NCBI GenBank assembly: GCA_020002185.1
Contig: JAHLWY010000202.1
Coordinates: 124,001-188,000, forward strand
DNA length: 64,000 nt
Source: Paraescarpia echinospica
Taxonomy: Eukaryota > Annelida > Polychaeta > Sabellida > Siboglinidae
Direction of reading: 5' to 3'
The first letter of the stretch is position 1. The number at the start of each line of letters is the position of its first letter. Made by a program: the position numbers and the translations under genes. Positions 23,195 to 34,835 of the stretch are shown in pieces. The notes beneath the pieces were generated by a model. The model made no database searches. It was not told where the DNA came from and saw only the letters and a list, made by a program, of their open reading frames with translations.

Positions 23195-23471
23195 TGATGG
23201 CAGCGATGCTGTGACGGACTCACTCGTTGTCGGATGAAACGTCGACAGATGTGCTGAATTGTGCTGTGTGTATTGAATACGTATTTTTGTGTGTTCAATT
23301 GTCTTCGGGTAAAATCCGCTAAAACAAAAATGGCGGCACACAACAGTACATGCAGCGCCGCCTACTAATACAAATGAAAAGTACGGTAGCCCATATTGAC
23401 GTTGGGTTGGGTATATACGTTCTATAAAGCTATAGCACTTGGCCAACACACACTATTGTAACACATGCACA

Positions 23472-24233
23472 ATGGCTAAATATCCTACAACGGGCTTGGT
23501 AGGCGACAATATAGCAGAGACATGCATACAAGCTATTTAAACAGCGTATGACTCTCATGCTAACCGATGAGGGAGTGACCGATCCGACAAGACGGCCGTG
23601 AAAATACAGAATGCAGTCAGCAACGAGGGTCTGAAGCGCATTAACTCCTCGACACTGACTGAGGAAGAGAAGACAGATCCTGCAAAGTTGAGCAAATTGT
23701 TTCAGGATCAACTAGATATCCGTTTGAATTTCCGCATCCACAGAATGGAATTAATGAGGTTTTGGCAAGGCGTGCGGGAAACAACTGAAGAACTCGTGAA
23801 CAGAGCTCGCCAAAAAAGCAGCCTGTGTAACTTCAAAAAACGGTAATTAGATGAGAGAATCATAGAATTGATTATAGCAAGTACACCCCATAAAGCCTCG
23901 CAGAAACTCCTTCTCGACCAGAAACAAGGTTACCAAGTCGAACTTGTATTTCAAGAAACACGCAAATACGAGGCTATGGTAGTCGGAAGAGAAACACTAA
24001 AGAGCCCCATAAACCCTCATCACACGGTTATCAACGAGATCAAACAAAGAAAGGTGTTCCGAAATTGTGCGCTCTCACACCCACCGCGACAGTGTCCAGC
24101 CTACAAAGACAAGTGCAACTACTGTAACGCCAATGGACACGTGGCAAAATGTTGCGGAAAGAAGCCAGACGATCGACAGAAGGCAGACGACCGGCCGCAT
24201 AGAGATCAAAGCAAGGCAAAGAAGGCAAAATAA
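23472..24233 (+). pseudogene. G1 gag polyprotein
   Basis: The start is ATG 23472 (MAKYPTTGLVGDN). Stops near 23538 and 23846 break the frame. The capsid-like middle (LSKLFQDQLDIRLNFRIHR, MRFWQGVRETTEELVNRAR, ELIIASTPHKASQKLLLDQK) matches gags of K02A2.6-type Gypsy elements. The nucleocapsid region near 24064-24170 has a Cys/His knuckle, CALSHPPRQCPAYKDKCNYC followed by NGHVAKCC, then a lysine-rich end. Gag would form the particle that packages element RNA. Confidence 0.8.
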
Positions 24234-24289
24234 ACCAAAAAGCCGAGGCCGACGTGACAGAAAATCACCAAAGGGAATACACGAATTGT

Positions 24290-24637
24290 CAGGTTACTGC
24301 ACTGAAAACGAGGCAGATGATTACGAAACAGAAGGTGAAACATACACAAACTCGTTCTGCGTAGCCACTGCGGCAGAAGGACACAAAGACACACCGCGAA
24401 ACGAAGCGTATGCCAACCTCAATATTGTATGCGCTGACATGGAGGGTATCCATGAACTCAAACTTAAAGTCGACACAAGCGTGAGGGTCGCAAAACAGAT
24501 GTAAGTGGCAATCCAAAGAAGAACCTGTACCTCGTGCAAAGTTAACTGGTTACAACAAAGGCGAGATCAAATGCTTCGGCACACCGAATATCCTATGCCA
24601 ATACAAGGACTGTCAGTGGCACAACTACAAGTTCTAC
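24290..24637 (+). pseudogene. G1 protease region, cut by G2 insertion
   Basis: Frame 24067-24504 ends with LNIVCADMEGIHELKLKVDT, the run-up to an aspartic protease active site. The glycine-alanine after DT is not conserved (DTSVRV). A stop at 24502 follows, then about 130 bp of protease end (TPNILCQYKDCQWHNYKFY), interrupted by the G2 5' LTR at 24638. Confidence 0.7.
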
Positions 24638-24815
24638 TGTGGTGTATCGCTGTTTAGCCTAATATTGCAATTGAACGCTATGCAGTTTAGCTTGCCCGTG
24701 CTAACGGAAGTGAAAACCCCGTTGGGTTTGTTGTGAAATAAAATGGAACCGATCAACATCGCGTTTTCAATTCTAGCCTAGTCTACCACAATACTCAGTA
24801 CCACGATACATTTCA
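24638..24815 (+). repeat. G2 LTR1
   Basis: 178 bp, TGTGGTGTATCGC...ACATTTCA, with AATAAAATGG at about 24739. Essentially identical to LTR2 and LTR3. It is followed by ATTGGCGACGAGAAA, the likely primer-binding region; I do not assign the tRNA. Confidence 0.95.
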
Positions 24816-24855
24816 ATTGGCGACGAGAAATTCGAACTACGCATCCACGGCTACG

Positions 24856-27800
24856 ATGGATCAAAAAGGTCTGCCAGCGTTTGCAGCGGAACCAGCAGAC
24901 TCTGCAGCGTCGAGATGGGAGCGTTGGCTGAAACGCTTCACGAACTATGCAGTCGCGAAGGACATTACTGACGAGCGACGAATGAAGGCTAATACTCTTA
25001 CACTACGTGGGTGAGGAAGTGTTTGAACTGGCAGAATCACTAGGCATTGTGGATGATACGTCTCAGGAGAACACTAAACGCATACTTACGGCCTATTTCG
25101 CTCCGCAAAGAAATATCGAGTACGACGTTTACGTATTCCGCCAGGCGGCGCAACTAGGCAGCGAGAGTCTGGATAAGTTCCACGCACGACTAAGGCAACT
25201 CGCTAAAAACTGTAACTTCAACGACCTAGACAGGGAAGTTCGCTCACAAATTATTCAATGCTGTCAACTCGGCAAAGTCCGCGATAAGGGACTGAGTGAC
25301 GCACACATCACATTGTCTGAACTGTTGAAATTTGGGCGTACGCTAGAAGCTACGAATGCTCAGGGCCAGGCTATGGCTAACAACCACGCATCGATGACAG
25401 GCAATAGCGCTGGCAATGTCACCGATCGCTCGATTGTCAACAAGTTGTCAGTCACAAAATCGGCTACGCAATCGCGAGGTGCTTCCACCTGGCGGAGTCG
25501 ATCACACCAGCAGGCGAAACCAAACGCAGCTGCTGCTACCTGGAGGACGACTTCCCATCAACGAAATCGGAAGTCGCCGAACGACGGTGCTGACAACTGG
25601 CGAGCAAGTTCACACCATAGTCTCTGCAGTGGCTGTGGGGCGGCGCCACATGTTAAACGTCAACTCCAGTGCCCGGCATGGGGCCAACGCTGTCATCTGT
25701 GTCAGCGTGAAAATCACTTCGCGAATATTTGTCGTTCGAAGTCGCAAGTTCAACACGTCACTGCGATCGAACCTGAACTGTCAACGGCGATACAGCATGT
25801 ATCGTGCGACCGCGACGACATTCTCGATTTGAACACTTTGCAAACAAAGAATGCTACTGTAAAACCATACATGTATGCTGCCATGCTGAATGATGTTGTA
25901 GCCCAGATGGAAATCGACACTGGCGCAGCTACGAGCATCATCAGTCTGCGACAACTCGAAAGCCTACCGCTAGGCACCGACAATCTACCTACGCTACGCA
26001 CCTACGCCGGTCAGCTCATTTAGCCGGCAGGGCGCGTGACGGTCAACGTGCGTCACCGAGACGAGACACACCGGTTGTCTTGCCTGGTGGTCGACGGCGA
26101 TGTTCCCAACTTGCTCGGCAGAGATTGGTTGGAGCATCTCAAGTTGGACTGGTCTACAGTTCATTGAGTAGAGGAAAATGTTGATTTCGCGCGCATGTTT
26201 CCAGAACTCTTTAGTGAAGGTCTGGGCAAACTAAATGGGGTTGAGGCAAAGCTGTACATAGATAGCTAAGCTGTGCCACGCTGCTTCAAACCACGCACTG
26301 TTCCACTGGCATTGAGGGGCAAAGTCGATAGCGAACTCGATAGATTACAGGCAGAGGGGATGCTGGTACCAGTTGAACACTCTGAATGTGTACCTGGGGC
26401 ATCGTCTAGACGCCGAGGGCATCCATCCTACTACAGAGAAACTACAAGCAGTGCAGCAGGCACCTGCGCCGACATCAGTGTCAGAATTGCGAAGCTACTT
26501 GGGCATGGTGAACTATTATCACAAATTTCTGAAAAACCTGAGCGCTGTGCTAGCGCCGCTACATCAGCTGTTGCAGAAAGGCACTTCCTGGCATTGGGGT
26601 CGCCTCAAAAACGTGCGTTTGAACAGTCAAAAGCGTTGTTGCAATCGTCGCAAGTTCTGGTTCATTACGACCCGAGTCTTACACTGCTGTTGAGTTGCGA
26701 CGCGTCTCCATACGGCATCGGCGACGTGCTCTCTCATCGCATGGCAAACGGCACAGACAGGCCTGTGGCATTCGCGTCACGTTCGCTCGTCACGGCCGAG
26801 AAGAATTACGCGCAAGTTGAACGTGAGGACCTGGCCGTCGTGTTTAGCGGCCGGAACTTTGAGATACAAACAGATCACAGACCACTACTAGGTCTGCTGG
26901 GGGAACATAAGCTGATTTCTCCACTCTCCAGCGCGCGCATACAACGCTGGGCGTTGACGCTGTCGAACTATCAGTATACGCTACGCTACAAACCTGTGAT
27001 TCAGAACGGCAATGCAGACGGTCTAAGCAGACTACCTTTGCCTACTGAGCCATCGTCCATCCCTGTACCGGCTGAAGTGGTACTCTCGTTGTCGATCGTC
27101 GACGACACACCGATCACCGCTGCTAAGATCGCGCAGTGGACCTCGCGCGACCCTATCCTGTCTGCAGTGGCGGGGTACGTGCGGCAGGGATGGCCGTCAA
27201 ACACTGAAGACGTCGAGGACGCATACTACAAACGGCGTAACGAACTAACATTACAGCAGGGCTGTCTGCTGTGGGGTTCGCGCGTAATCATACCTACGCC
27301 AGGGCGCGAACGCATACTAGAGGAACTACACGAGTGCCATCCGGGCATAGTGCGTATGAAATCACTGGCTCGCATCTATGTCTGGTGGCCAGGACTGGAC
27401 GCCGAAATCGAGACACGACTCTACAACTATCTGGCGCGCTACCGAGTGACGCCGCAATCCACAACGGGCGAGTCGCCGGCTCAGATGCTCAACTCAAAGT
27501 TGCCGCGCATAAAACTCGACCTGTTACTACCGCAGCGAGAAAACCGAGTGCTTGGTCATCAGGAACAGGCACGTGACTACCGCACGTCCACGGATACGTC
27601 AGAAACCGCATTCTACGCAGGCGACGCGGTTTGGGCAATGAACTTCGCTGGCAAACCGAAGTGGCGGCCGGGAGTTCTCACTGATCGCACCGGACCGGTC
27701 TCGTTCATCGTCAGCATGACGGACGGACGCATCTGGAGACGCCACGCCGACCATCTACGCCCGCGTCTCCCCGATGAGAACGTCAACGAGACGTTCCCGC

Positions 27801-28018
27801 CACCCGATCCGAGCGCTGTGAGCGTTGTTCCGCCGACAGCGCCACCCATCGACGTTCCCCTGTCCGAACCCGAGAGTCGACAACCGCCGTCGACCCCAAT
27901 CGTCTCCAAACCCCAATCGTCGTCTCCAATCATCTCCACTCCACAATCGTCGTCTCCAATCTCCAATCCCCGACGATCTGCTAGAGTGATTAAGCCGCCG
28001 ATCAGGCTTGATCTATAA
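24856..28018 (+). pseudogene. G2 gag-pol, upstream copy (core RT deleted)
   Basis: Gag begins at ATG 24856 (MDQKGLPAFAAEP). A one-base insertion near 24993 shifts frame. 25007-26023 encodes the rest of gag, a knuckle (CSGCGAAPHVKRQLQCPAW, then CHLCQRENHFANIC) and a protease with EIDTGAATSIISL; TAG at 26021 ends it. RT fingers start at 26273. 479 bp present in copy 2 (29964-30442), including the YLDD palm, are absent at 26388. RNaseH (LLLSCDASPYGIGDVL, QTDHRPLLGLL) has lost about 27 bp near 26845. The integrase zinc domain (HECHPGIVRMKSLARIYVWW) is joined directly to its C-terminal part (LYNYLARYRVTPQSTTGESP); the DDE core is missing. It ends in a serine/proline-rich tail. Confidence 0.9.
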
Positions 28019-28078
28019 TTAGGGTGTACGCCGTGCGCTGCCCGCCTATGTCATAAGTGTTCTTCATAATTGGAGGAA

Positions 28079-28256
28079 TGTGGTGTATCGCTGTTTAGCC
28101 TAATATTGCAATTGAACGCTATGCAGTTTAGCTTGCCCGTGCTAACGGAAGTGAAAACCCCGTTGGGTTTGTTGTGAAATAAAATGGAACCGATCAACAT
28201 CGCGTTTTCAATTCTAGCCTAGTCTACCACAATACTCAGTACCACGATACATTTCA
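28079..28256 (+). repeat. G2 LTR2
   Basis: 178 bp, same termini as LTR1. It is followed by TCTAC and then 120 bp of G1 sequence, exactly as LTR3 is. It is thus a duplicate of the 3' LTR, not an independent 5' LTR. Confidence 0.95.
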
Positions 28257-28380
28257 TCTACGTTGTTGACGTCAAATGACCAGCGATCCTTGGCCTGAGG
28301 GCATGTAAACGGATGAAAATAGTTACAATACATGCCATCACGCCTGACGTCACACAGATCGTTGCGAATACCAACCTACA
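28257..28380 (+). repeat. Duplicated piece of outer element G1
   Basis: Matches 32340-32463 almost exactly (one visible change, CAGATCGTTGC versus CAGATCGCTGC). It encodes the G1 protease-to-RT linker. Its presence between two G2 internal regions shows the duplication unit included flanking DNA. The right junction is ACCTACA-GA-TACATTT, with GA shared by both parents. Confidence 0.95.
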
Positions 28381-28431
28381 GATACATTTCAATTGGCGAC
28401 GAGAAATTCGAACTACGCATCCACGGCTACG

Positions 28432-31400
28432 ATGGATCAAGAAGGTCTGCCAGCGTTTGCAGCGGAACCAGCAGACTCTGCAGCGTCGAGATGGGAGCGT
28501 TGGCTGAAACGCTTCACGAACTATGCAGTCGCGAAGGACATTACTGACGAGCGACGAATGAAGGCTATACTCTTACACTACGTGGGTGAGGAAGTGTTTG
28601 AACTGGCAGAATCACTAGGCATTGTGGATGATACGTCTCTGGAGAACACTAAACGCATACTTACGGCCTATTTCGCTCCGCAAAGAAATATCGAGTACGA
28701 CGTTTAAGTGTTCCGCCAGGCGGCGCAACTAGACAGCGAGAGTCTGGATAAGTTCCACGCACGACTAAGGCAACTCGCTAAAAACTGTAACTTCAACGAC
28801 CTAGACAGGGAAGTTCGCTCACAAATTATTCAATGCTGTCAACTCGGCAAAGTCCGCAATAAGGGACTGAGTGACGCACACATCACATTGTCTGAACTGT
28901 TGAAATTTGGGCGTACGCTAGAAGCTACGAATGCTCAGGGCCAGGCTATGGCTAACAACCACGCATCGATGACAGGCAATAGCGCTGGCAATGTCACCGA
29001 TCGCTCGATTGTCAACAAGTTGTCAGTCACAAAATCGGCTACGCAATCGCGAGGTGCTTCCACCTGGCGGAGTCGATCACACCAGCAGGCGAAACCAAAC
29101 GCAGCTGCTGCTACCTGGAGGACGACTTCCCATCAACGAAATCGGAAGTCGCCGAACGACGGTGCTGACAACTGGCGAGCAAGTTCACACCATAGTCTCT
29201 GCAATGGCTGTGGGGCGGCGCCACATGTTAAACGTCAACTCCAGTGCCCGGCATGGGGCCAACGCTGTCATCTGTGTCAGCGTGAAAATCACTTCGCGAG
29301 TATTTGTCGTTCGAAGTCGCAAGTTCAGCACGTCACTGCGATCGAACCTGAACTGTCAACGGCGATACAGCATGTGTCGTGCGACCGCGACGACATTCTC
29401 GATTTGAACACTTTGCAAACAAAGAATGCTACTGTAAAACCATACATGTATGCTGCCATGCTGAATGATGTTGTAGCCCAGATGGAAATCGACACTGGCG
29501 CAGCTACGAGCATCATCAGTCTGCGACAACTCGAAAGCCTACCGCTAGGCACCGACAATCTACCTACGCTACGCACCTACGCCGGTCAGCTCATTCAGCC
29601 GGCAGGGCGCGTGACGGTCGACGTGCGTCACCGAGACGAGACAGACCGGTTGTCTTGCCTGGTGGTCGACGGCGATGTTCCCAACTTGCTCGGCAGAGAT
29701 TGGTTGGAGCATCTCAAGTTTGACTGGTCTATAGTTCATCGGGTAGAGGAAAATGTTGATTTCGCGCGCATGTTTCCAGAACTCTTTAGTGAAGGTCTGG
29801 GCAAACTAAAGGGGGTTGAGGCAAAGCTGTACATAGATAGCGAAGCTGTGCCACGCTGCTTCAAACCACGCACTGTTCCACTGGCATTGAGGGGCAAAGT
29901 CGATAGCGAACTCGATAGATTACAGGCAGAGGGGGTGCTGGTACCAGTTGAACACTCTGAATGGGCGGCACCAATCGTACCCGTTCTAAAAGCTAATGGC
30001 GAGGTACGCATTTGCGGGGACTATAAGCTCACTGTCAATAAAGCTGCTAAGATTGACAAATTCCCGATCCCTAACATTGAGGACTTGTACGCTAAACTGT
30101 CAGGGGGCGTGGCTTATTCTAAGCTAGACTTGAGCAACGCCTATCAACAGGTCGTCCTCAGTGCCGACTCACAGAAGCTCACTACTATCACTACGCTGAA
30201 GGGACTATTCGCATATACACGCCTATGCTATGGCGTAGCATCCGCTCCCGGCATCTTTCAGCGGGAGATGGAGCAACTAGTGCAGAATATACCGATGGTA
30301 GCAGTGTACCTTGACGACATCTTGGTGTCTGGTCACACGTACGAGGAGGCTAAGACGAATCTAGTCACTGTACTGAGCCGACTACAAACGGCAGGTTTGC
30401 GGCTACGGCTAGATAAATGCGCGTTCATGCAGGCCTCGAGTGTGTACCTGGGGCATCGTCTAGACGCCGAGGGCATCCATCCTACTACAGAGAAACTACA
30501 AGCAGTGCAGCAGGCACCTGCGCCGACATCAGTGTCAGAATTGCGAAGCTACTTGGGCATGGTGAACTGTTATCACACATTTATGAAAAACCTGAGCGCT
30601 GTGCTAGCGCCGCTACATCAGCTGTTGCAGAAAGGCACTTCCTGGCATTGGGGTCGCCTCAAAAACGTGCGTTTGAACAGTCAAAAGCGTTGTTGCAATC
30701 GTCGCAAGTTCTGGTTCATTACGACCCGAGTCTTACACTGCTGTTGAGTAGCGACGCGTCTCCATACGGCATTGGCGACGTGCTCTCTCTCATCGCATGG
30801 CAAACGGCACAGACAGGTCTGTGGCATTCGCGTCACGTTCGCTCGTCACGGCCGAGAAGAATTACGCGCAAGTTGAACGTGAGGGCCTGGCCGTCGTGTT
30901 TGGCGTAACCAAGTTCCACCGCTACGTCTACGGCCGGAACTTTGAGATACAAACAGATCACAGGCCACTACTAGGTCTGCTGGGGGAACATAAGCTGATT
31001 TCTCCACTCTCCAGCGCGCGCATACAACGCTGGGCGTTGACGCTGTCGAACTATCAGTATACGCTAAGCTACAAACCTGGGGTTCAGAACGGCAATGCAG
31101 ACGGTCTAAGCAGACTACCTTTGCCAAATGAGCCATCGTCCATCCCTGTACCGGCTGAAGTGGTACTCTCGTTGTCGATCGTCGACGACACACCGATCAC
31201 CGCTGCTAAGATCGCGCAGTGGACCTCGCGCGACCCTATCCTGTCTGCAGTGGCGGGGTACGTGCGGCAGGGATGGCCGTCAAACACTGATGACGTCGAG
31301 GACGCATACTACAGACGGCGTAACGAACTAACCATACAGCAGGGCTGTTTGCTGTGGGGTTCGCGCGTAATCATACCTACGCCAGGTAGCGAACGCATAC

Positions 31401-32101
31401 TAGAGGAACTACACGAGTACCATCCGGGCATAGTGCGTATGAAATCACTGGCTCGCAGCTATGTCTGGTGGCCAGGACTGGACGCCGAAATAGAGACACG
31501 ACTCTACAACTATCTGGCGCGCTACCGAGTGACGCCGCAATCCACAACGGGCGAGTCGCCGGCTCAGATGCTCAACTCAAAGTTGCCGCGCATAAAACTC
31601 GACCTGTTACTACCGCAGCGAGAAAACCGAGTGCTTGGTCATCAGGAACAGGCACGTGACTACCGCACGTCCACGGATACGTCAGAAACCGCATTCTACG
31701 CAGGCGACGCGGTTTGGGCAATGAACTTCGCTGGCAAACCGAAGTGGCGGCCGGGAGTTCTCATTGATCGCACCGGACCGGTCTCGTTCATCGTCAGCAT
31801 GACGGACGGACGCATCTGGAGACGCCACGCCGACCATCTACGCCCGCGTCTCCCCGATGAGAACGTCAACGAAACGTTCCCGCCACCCGATCCGAGCGCT
31901 GTGAGCGTTGTTCCGCCGACAGCGCCACCCATCGACGTTCCCCTGTCCGAACCCGAGAGTCGACAACCGCCGTCGACCCCAATCATCTCCAAACCCCAAT
32001 CGTCGTCTCCAATCATCTCCACTCCACAATCGTCGTCTCCAATCTCCAATCCCCGACGATCTGCTAGAGTGATTAAGCCACCGATCAGGCTTGATCTATA
32101 A
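28432..32101 (+). pseudogene. G2 gag-pol, downstream copy (RT retained)
   Basis: Gag starts at ATG 28432; a TAA at 28705 interrupts (GACGTTTAAGTG versus TTTACGTA in copy 1). 28708-30747 is open for 679 codons: zinc knuckle (CNGCGAAPHVKRQLQCPAW), protease EIDTGAATSIISL, and a full RT with WAAPIVPVLKANGEVRICGD, KLDLSNAYQQVVL, LCYGVASAPGIFQREM and catalytic VYLDDILVSGH. A frameshift at the RT/RNaseH border is shared with copy 1. RNaseH and integrase pieces occupy 30749-32101 and include FGVTKFHRYVYGRNFEIQTD. The integrase core is deleted at about 31500 exactly as in copy 1. Confidence 0.9.
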
Positions 32102-32161
32102 TTAGGGTGTACGCCGTGCGCTGCCCGCCTATGTCATAAATGTTCTTCATAATTGGAAGAA

Positions 32162-32339
32162 TGTGGTGTATCGCTGTTTAGCCTAATATTGCAATTGAAC
32201 GCTATGCAGTTTAGCTTGCCCGTGCTAACGGAAGTGAAAACCCCGTTGGGTTTGTTGTGAAATAAAATGGAACCGATCAACATCGCGTTTTCAATTCTAG
32301 CCTAGTCTACCACAATACTCAGTACCACGATACATTTCA
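32162..32339 (+). repeat. G2 LTR3 (true 3' LTR)
   Basis: 178 bp, TGTGGTG...TTTCA, followed by the TCTAC target duplicate and resumption of G1. Confidence 0.95.
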
Positions 32340-32344
32340 TCTAC

Positions 32345-33735
32345 GTTGTTGACGTCAAATGACCAGCGATCCTTGGCCTGAGGGCATGTAAACGGATGAA
32401 AATAGTTACAATACATGCCATCACGCCTGACGTCACACAGATCGCTGCGAATACCAACCTACAGAACGCAATAGTGAACACCTTCGTGGACCTCAAGAGG
32501 CAGTTTCCAGATCAGTTTGATAGCATCGGTAGTTTCAAAGGCAAGGCTACTCTTTCGTTGAAGCCCGAAGCGAAACCCTCAGTCGATGCCCCACGAAAGT
32601 GCAGCATACATCTGAAGACAAAGCAACAACAGGAGCTTGGTGCCATGGAGAACGACGGAATAATCAGGAAGATTGAGCACCACACTGACTGGTGTTCATC
32701 AATCGCAACAAGCATAAAGCGAGATGGGAGCCTAAGGACTTGACCCCAAGCGTCTCGATAACTCTCTCAAGCGCTGTCCACACAAGATTCCGATTCTAGA
32801 GGAACTGAACACTGAGTTCGCTGGGGCACGCGTGTTCTCGAAGGTGGAAGCCAAATCAGGATATTGGTCAATCCACCTTGAAGAGACCAGTTAAGAGATG
32901 ACAACCTTCCGAACACCTTTTGGGAGGTTCTGTTATAAACGACACCCATTCGGTCTATGCGTATCACAGGACCTCTTTCAACAAGCAATGGACATAATCC
33001 TAGCCAGATGCCCTGGGTATGTTGGCATTGCTGACGATGTAGTACACGGACGCAACCACGAAGAGCACGACAAGCAGCTGTTACGGCTCATGTAGGTTGC
33101 CAGAGAGGAAGATTTCGTTTTAAACTCCAAGAAATACTTTATCAAGACCAATGAGATTGCCTTCTTCGGGCCGATGTACGGCCTAGACGGTGTCAAGCCT
33201 GACCGTGGCAAAATTGAGGACATACACAATATGCCTGTACCACAGGATAAGGAGGATCTGTCTAATGAACTCTCTTGCAGCGTACATACCTCACTTCGCA
33301 GACAAAGTGGCACCACTAAAAAAAGTACTCAAGAAGGACGTATCATTCCTGTGGCAAGAAGATCATCAGCGCACCTACGAAGATCTCAAGAGATGCATCG
33401 ACAGCGAGTCGTGTCTGTCATACTACAACCCACATATAGAGACAGTCCTAGAAGTTGATGCTTCGCAGAAAGGCCTGGTTGGTAGCTTTCTACAGGACAA
33501 CAAACCTGTGGCGTTTGCATCAAAGACACAGTCAGCGTACTCGAACATAGAGCGTGAGATTTTGGCCATCGTGAGCGGGATCCAAATGTTCCACACATAC
33601 CTCTTCGAAAAGCCGTTCGTTGTCATTACAGCTAGACCACAAGCCTCTGTTAATGATACACAACAAGCCGTTAAAGAGCGCAATTCCACGTTTACAGCGA
33701 CTTCCAACTTGTATACCGACCTGGCAGCCATATGA
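32345..33735 (+). pseudogene. G1 reverse transcriptase and RNaseH
   Basis: Resumes directly after G2. RT fingers read KCSIHLKTKQQQELGAMEND with DWCSSIATSIKRDGSLR. After a stop near 32743, FSKVEAKSGYWSIHLEE, TPFGRFCYKRHPFGLCVSQD and motif C as VGIADDVVHG (IADD is normal in this clade) are visible. RNaseH follows at about 33420-33620: VLEVDASQKGLVGSFLQD, KPVAFASKTQSAYSNIEREI. Stops at about 32892 and 33093 and a shift near 33260 inactivate it. Confidence 0.85.
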
Positions 33736-34731
33736 TCATAGCGAACACCCTGTCACGATTTCCGAATCCGGAGAATAATGCTGAGATCCCACAAGACGTA
33801 GCAGTGGACGACATCCCGACAGACGAGAACGATGAAAGGCTCCATAACATGGACCTCATCAACTTCAGCACCGAGAAAGGAGTCCAGCTCAGACAGTTGT
33901 CTGTCTCAGACCACAGAATGCGAACTCTCCAGCAAGTGGTCTACAGCGGTTGGCCAGACACGATTAAGGATGTGCCACAAGACCTTCGCCCATACTGCTC
34001 TTACCGCGACGAAATTAGCATCTCCGACGGAGTCATCTTCAAAGAGAGACAAGTCATCATACCAGACGCATTGAGACAGGACATCCTGCAGCAACTCCAT
34101 GAAGCCAACCTCGGAATCGAGAAGACACGACAACTAATGCGAGTTGTATATTGGCCATAGCACTACAACATCACCGATGTACACCGGTCTGGCAAGCCCC
34201 AGCGAGATCATATTCAACCGCCCAGTACGTACAAACTTGCCTAGCCACCACCCAACATTGCAGAATCAGCAGGTGACGAATGAAGGAATACAGCACCGGA
34301 GAGATCGCATGGTGAACTACCTCAACCAAGGTGCAGGGCAGGAGCTGGCCCCACTACATGTTGGTTAACGAGTGAGAGTACTGGATAAGGAAACACACCA
34401 GCGGTATCCAGGAGAGGTGATAGGTACATGCGCAGAACAAAGATCCTACATCGTACAAACACCGAACGGTACGAGACTACGCAGGACAAGGTCACATCTC
34501 AGAGAACTACTGCATGCCGCTCCATCGAAGAGTATTATCGAAGAAGCAGCTGAACCACCACACCGAGTGACGTTCCAAGAAGACAACACCGACGACTCGA
34601 TGATGACGCAAGATGTCACGACGACCGGCGACACTGCAGCGACTGTGAATGCACCGTCCCAAAAGCCGATGACGTCAATACGTAGATCTGGACGCATGAT
34701 CCAGAAGCCATCCAGATACATTGACGAGTAG
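33732..34731 (+). pseudogene. G1 integrase ends and C-terminal tail, core missing
   Basis: 33732-34158 holds the RNaseH-integrase connector (NTLSRFPNPEN) and the zinc-binding domain (LHEANLGIEKTRQLMRVVYW). At about 34160 it jumps to sequence normally found after the DDE core (LASPSEIIFNRPVRTNLPS). It then continues through QELAPLHVG and VRVLDKETHQRYPGEVIG, an SH3-like C-terminal domain, to a basic RRSGRMIQKPSRYIDE end. The catalytic core (about 500 bp expected) is absent. The last frame (34372-34731) is intact and ends TAG. Confidence 0.8.
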
Positions 34732-34835
34732 TAACACGGACTTTATCATGTTCGTGCGACTCTAGTTTAGTAGAACGCATTTTATCATATAATTATGCCA
34801 TTCAGACATTAGTTTAGTAATGTTATATTAGTATA

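Larger units (their letters stand above)
24638..32339 (+). mobile_element. Gypsy element G2 (inner), tandemly duplicated, flanked by TCTAC
   Basis: Order: LTR1 (24638-24815), internal copy 1 (24816-28078), LTR2 (28079-28256), 124 bp of G1 sequence (28257-28380), internal copy 2 (28381-32161), LTR3 (32162-32339). The 5-bp direct repeat TCTAC precedes LTR1 (24633-24637) and follows LTR3 (32340-32344); it also follows LTR2. A short purine tract (GGAGGAA or GGAAGAA) precedes LTR2 and LTR3. The second internal copy starts from a 2-bp (GA) junction between G1 sequence and the last 11 bp of the LTR, so it is a segmental duplication, not a second insertion. Confidence 0.9.
23017..34740 (+). mobile_element. 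Gypsy element G1 (outer), carrying nested G2
   Basis: A Gypsy/Ty3 retrotransposon of the K02A2.6-like type. It has a putative 5' LTR (23017-23194), gag (23472-24233), protease remnant (24290-24503), the nested element G2 (24638-32339), then RT, RNaseH, integrase pieces and a C-terminal tail (32340-34731). Reading across the G2 excision point (TCTAC target) restores a typical protease-to-RT segment (KFYVVDV). No 3' LTR is found; the sequence runs into a GGGA microsatellite at 34836. It is thoroughly inactivated by stops and frameshifts, and the integrase core is missing. Confidence 0.85.

Noticed and set aside
24638..28256. A complete stand-alone Gypsy element with two LTRs, followed by a second independent insertion
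   Set aside because: LTR2 is followed by the TCTAC-plus-G1 flank, and the second internal region starts without its own LTR, so one insertion plus a segmental duplication explains everything.
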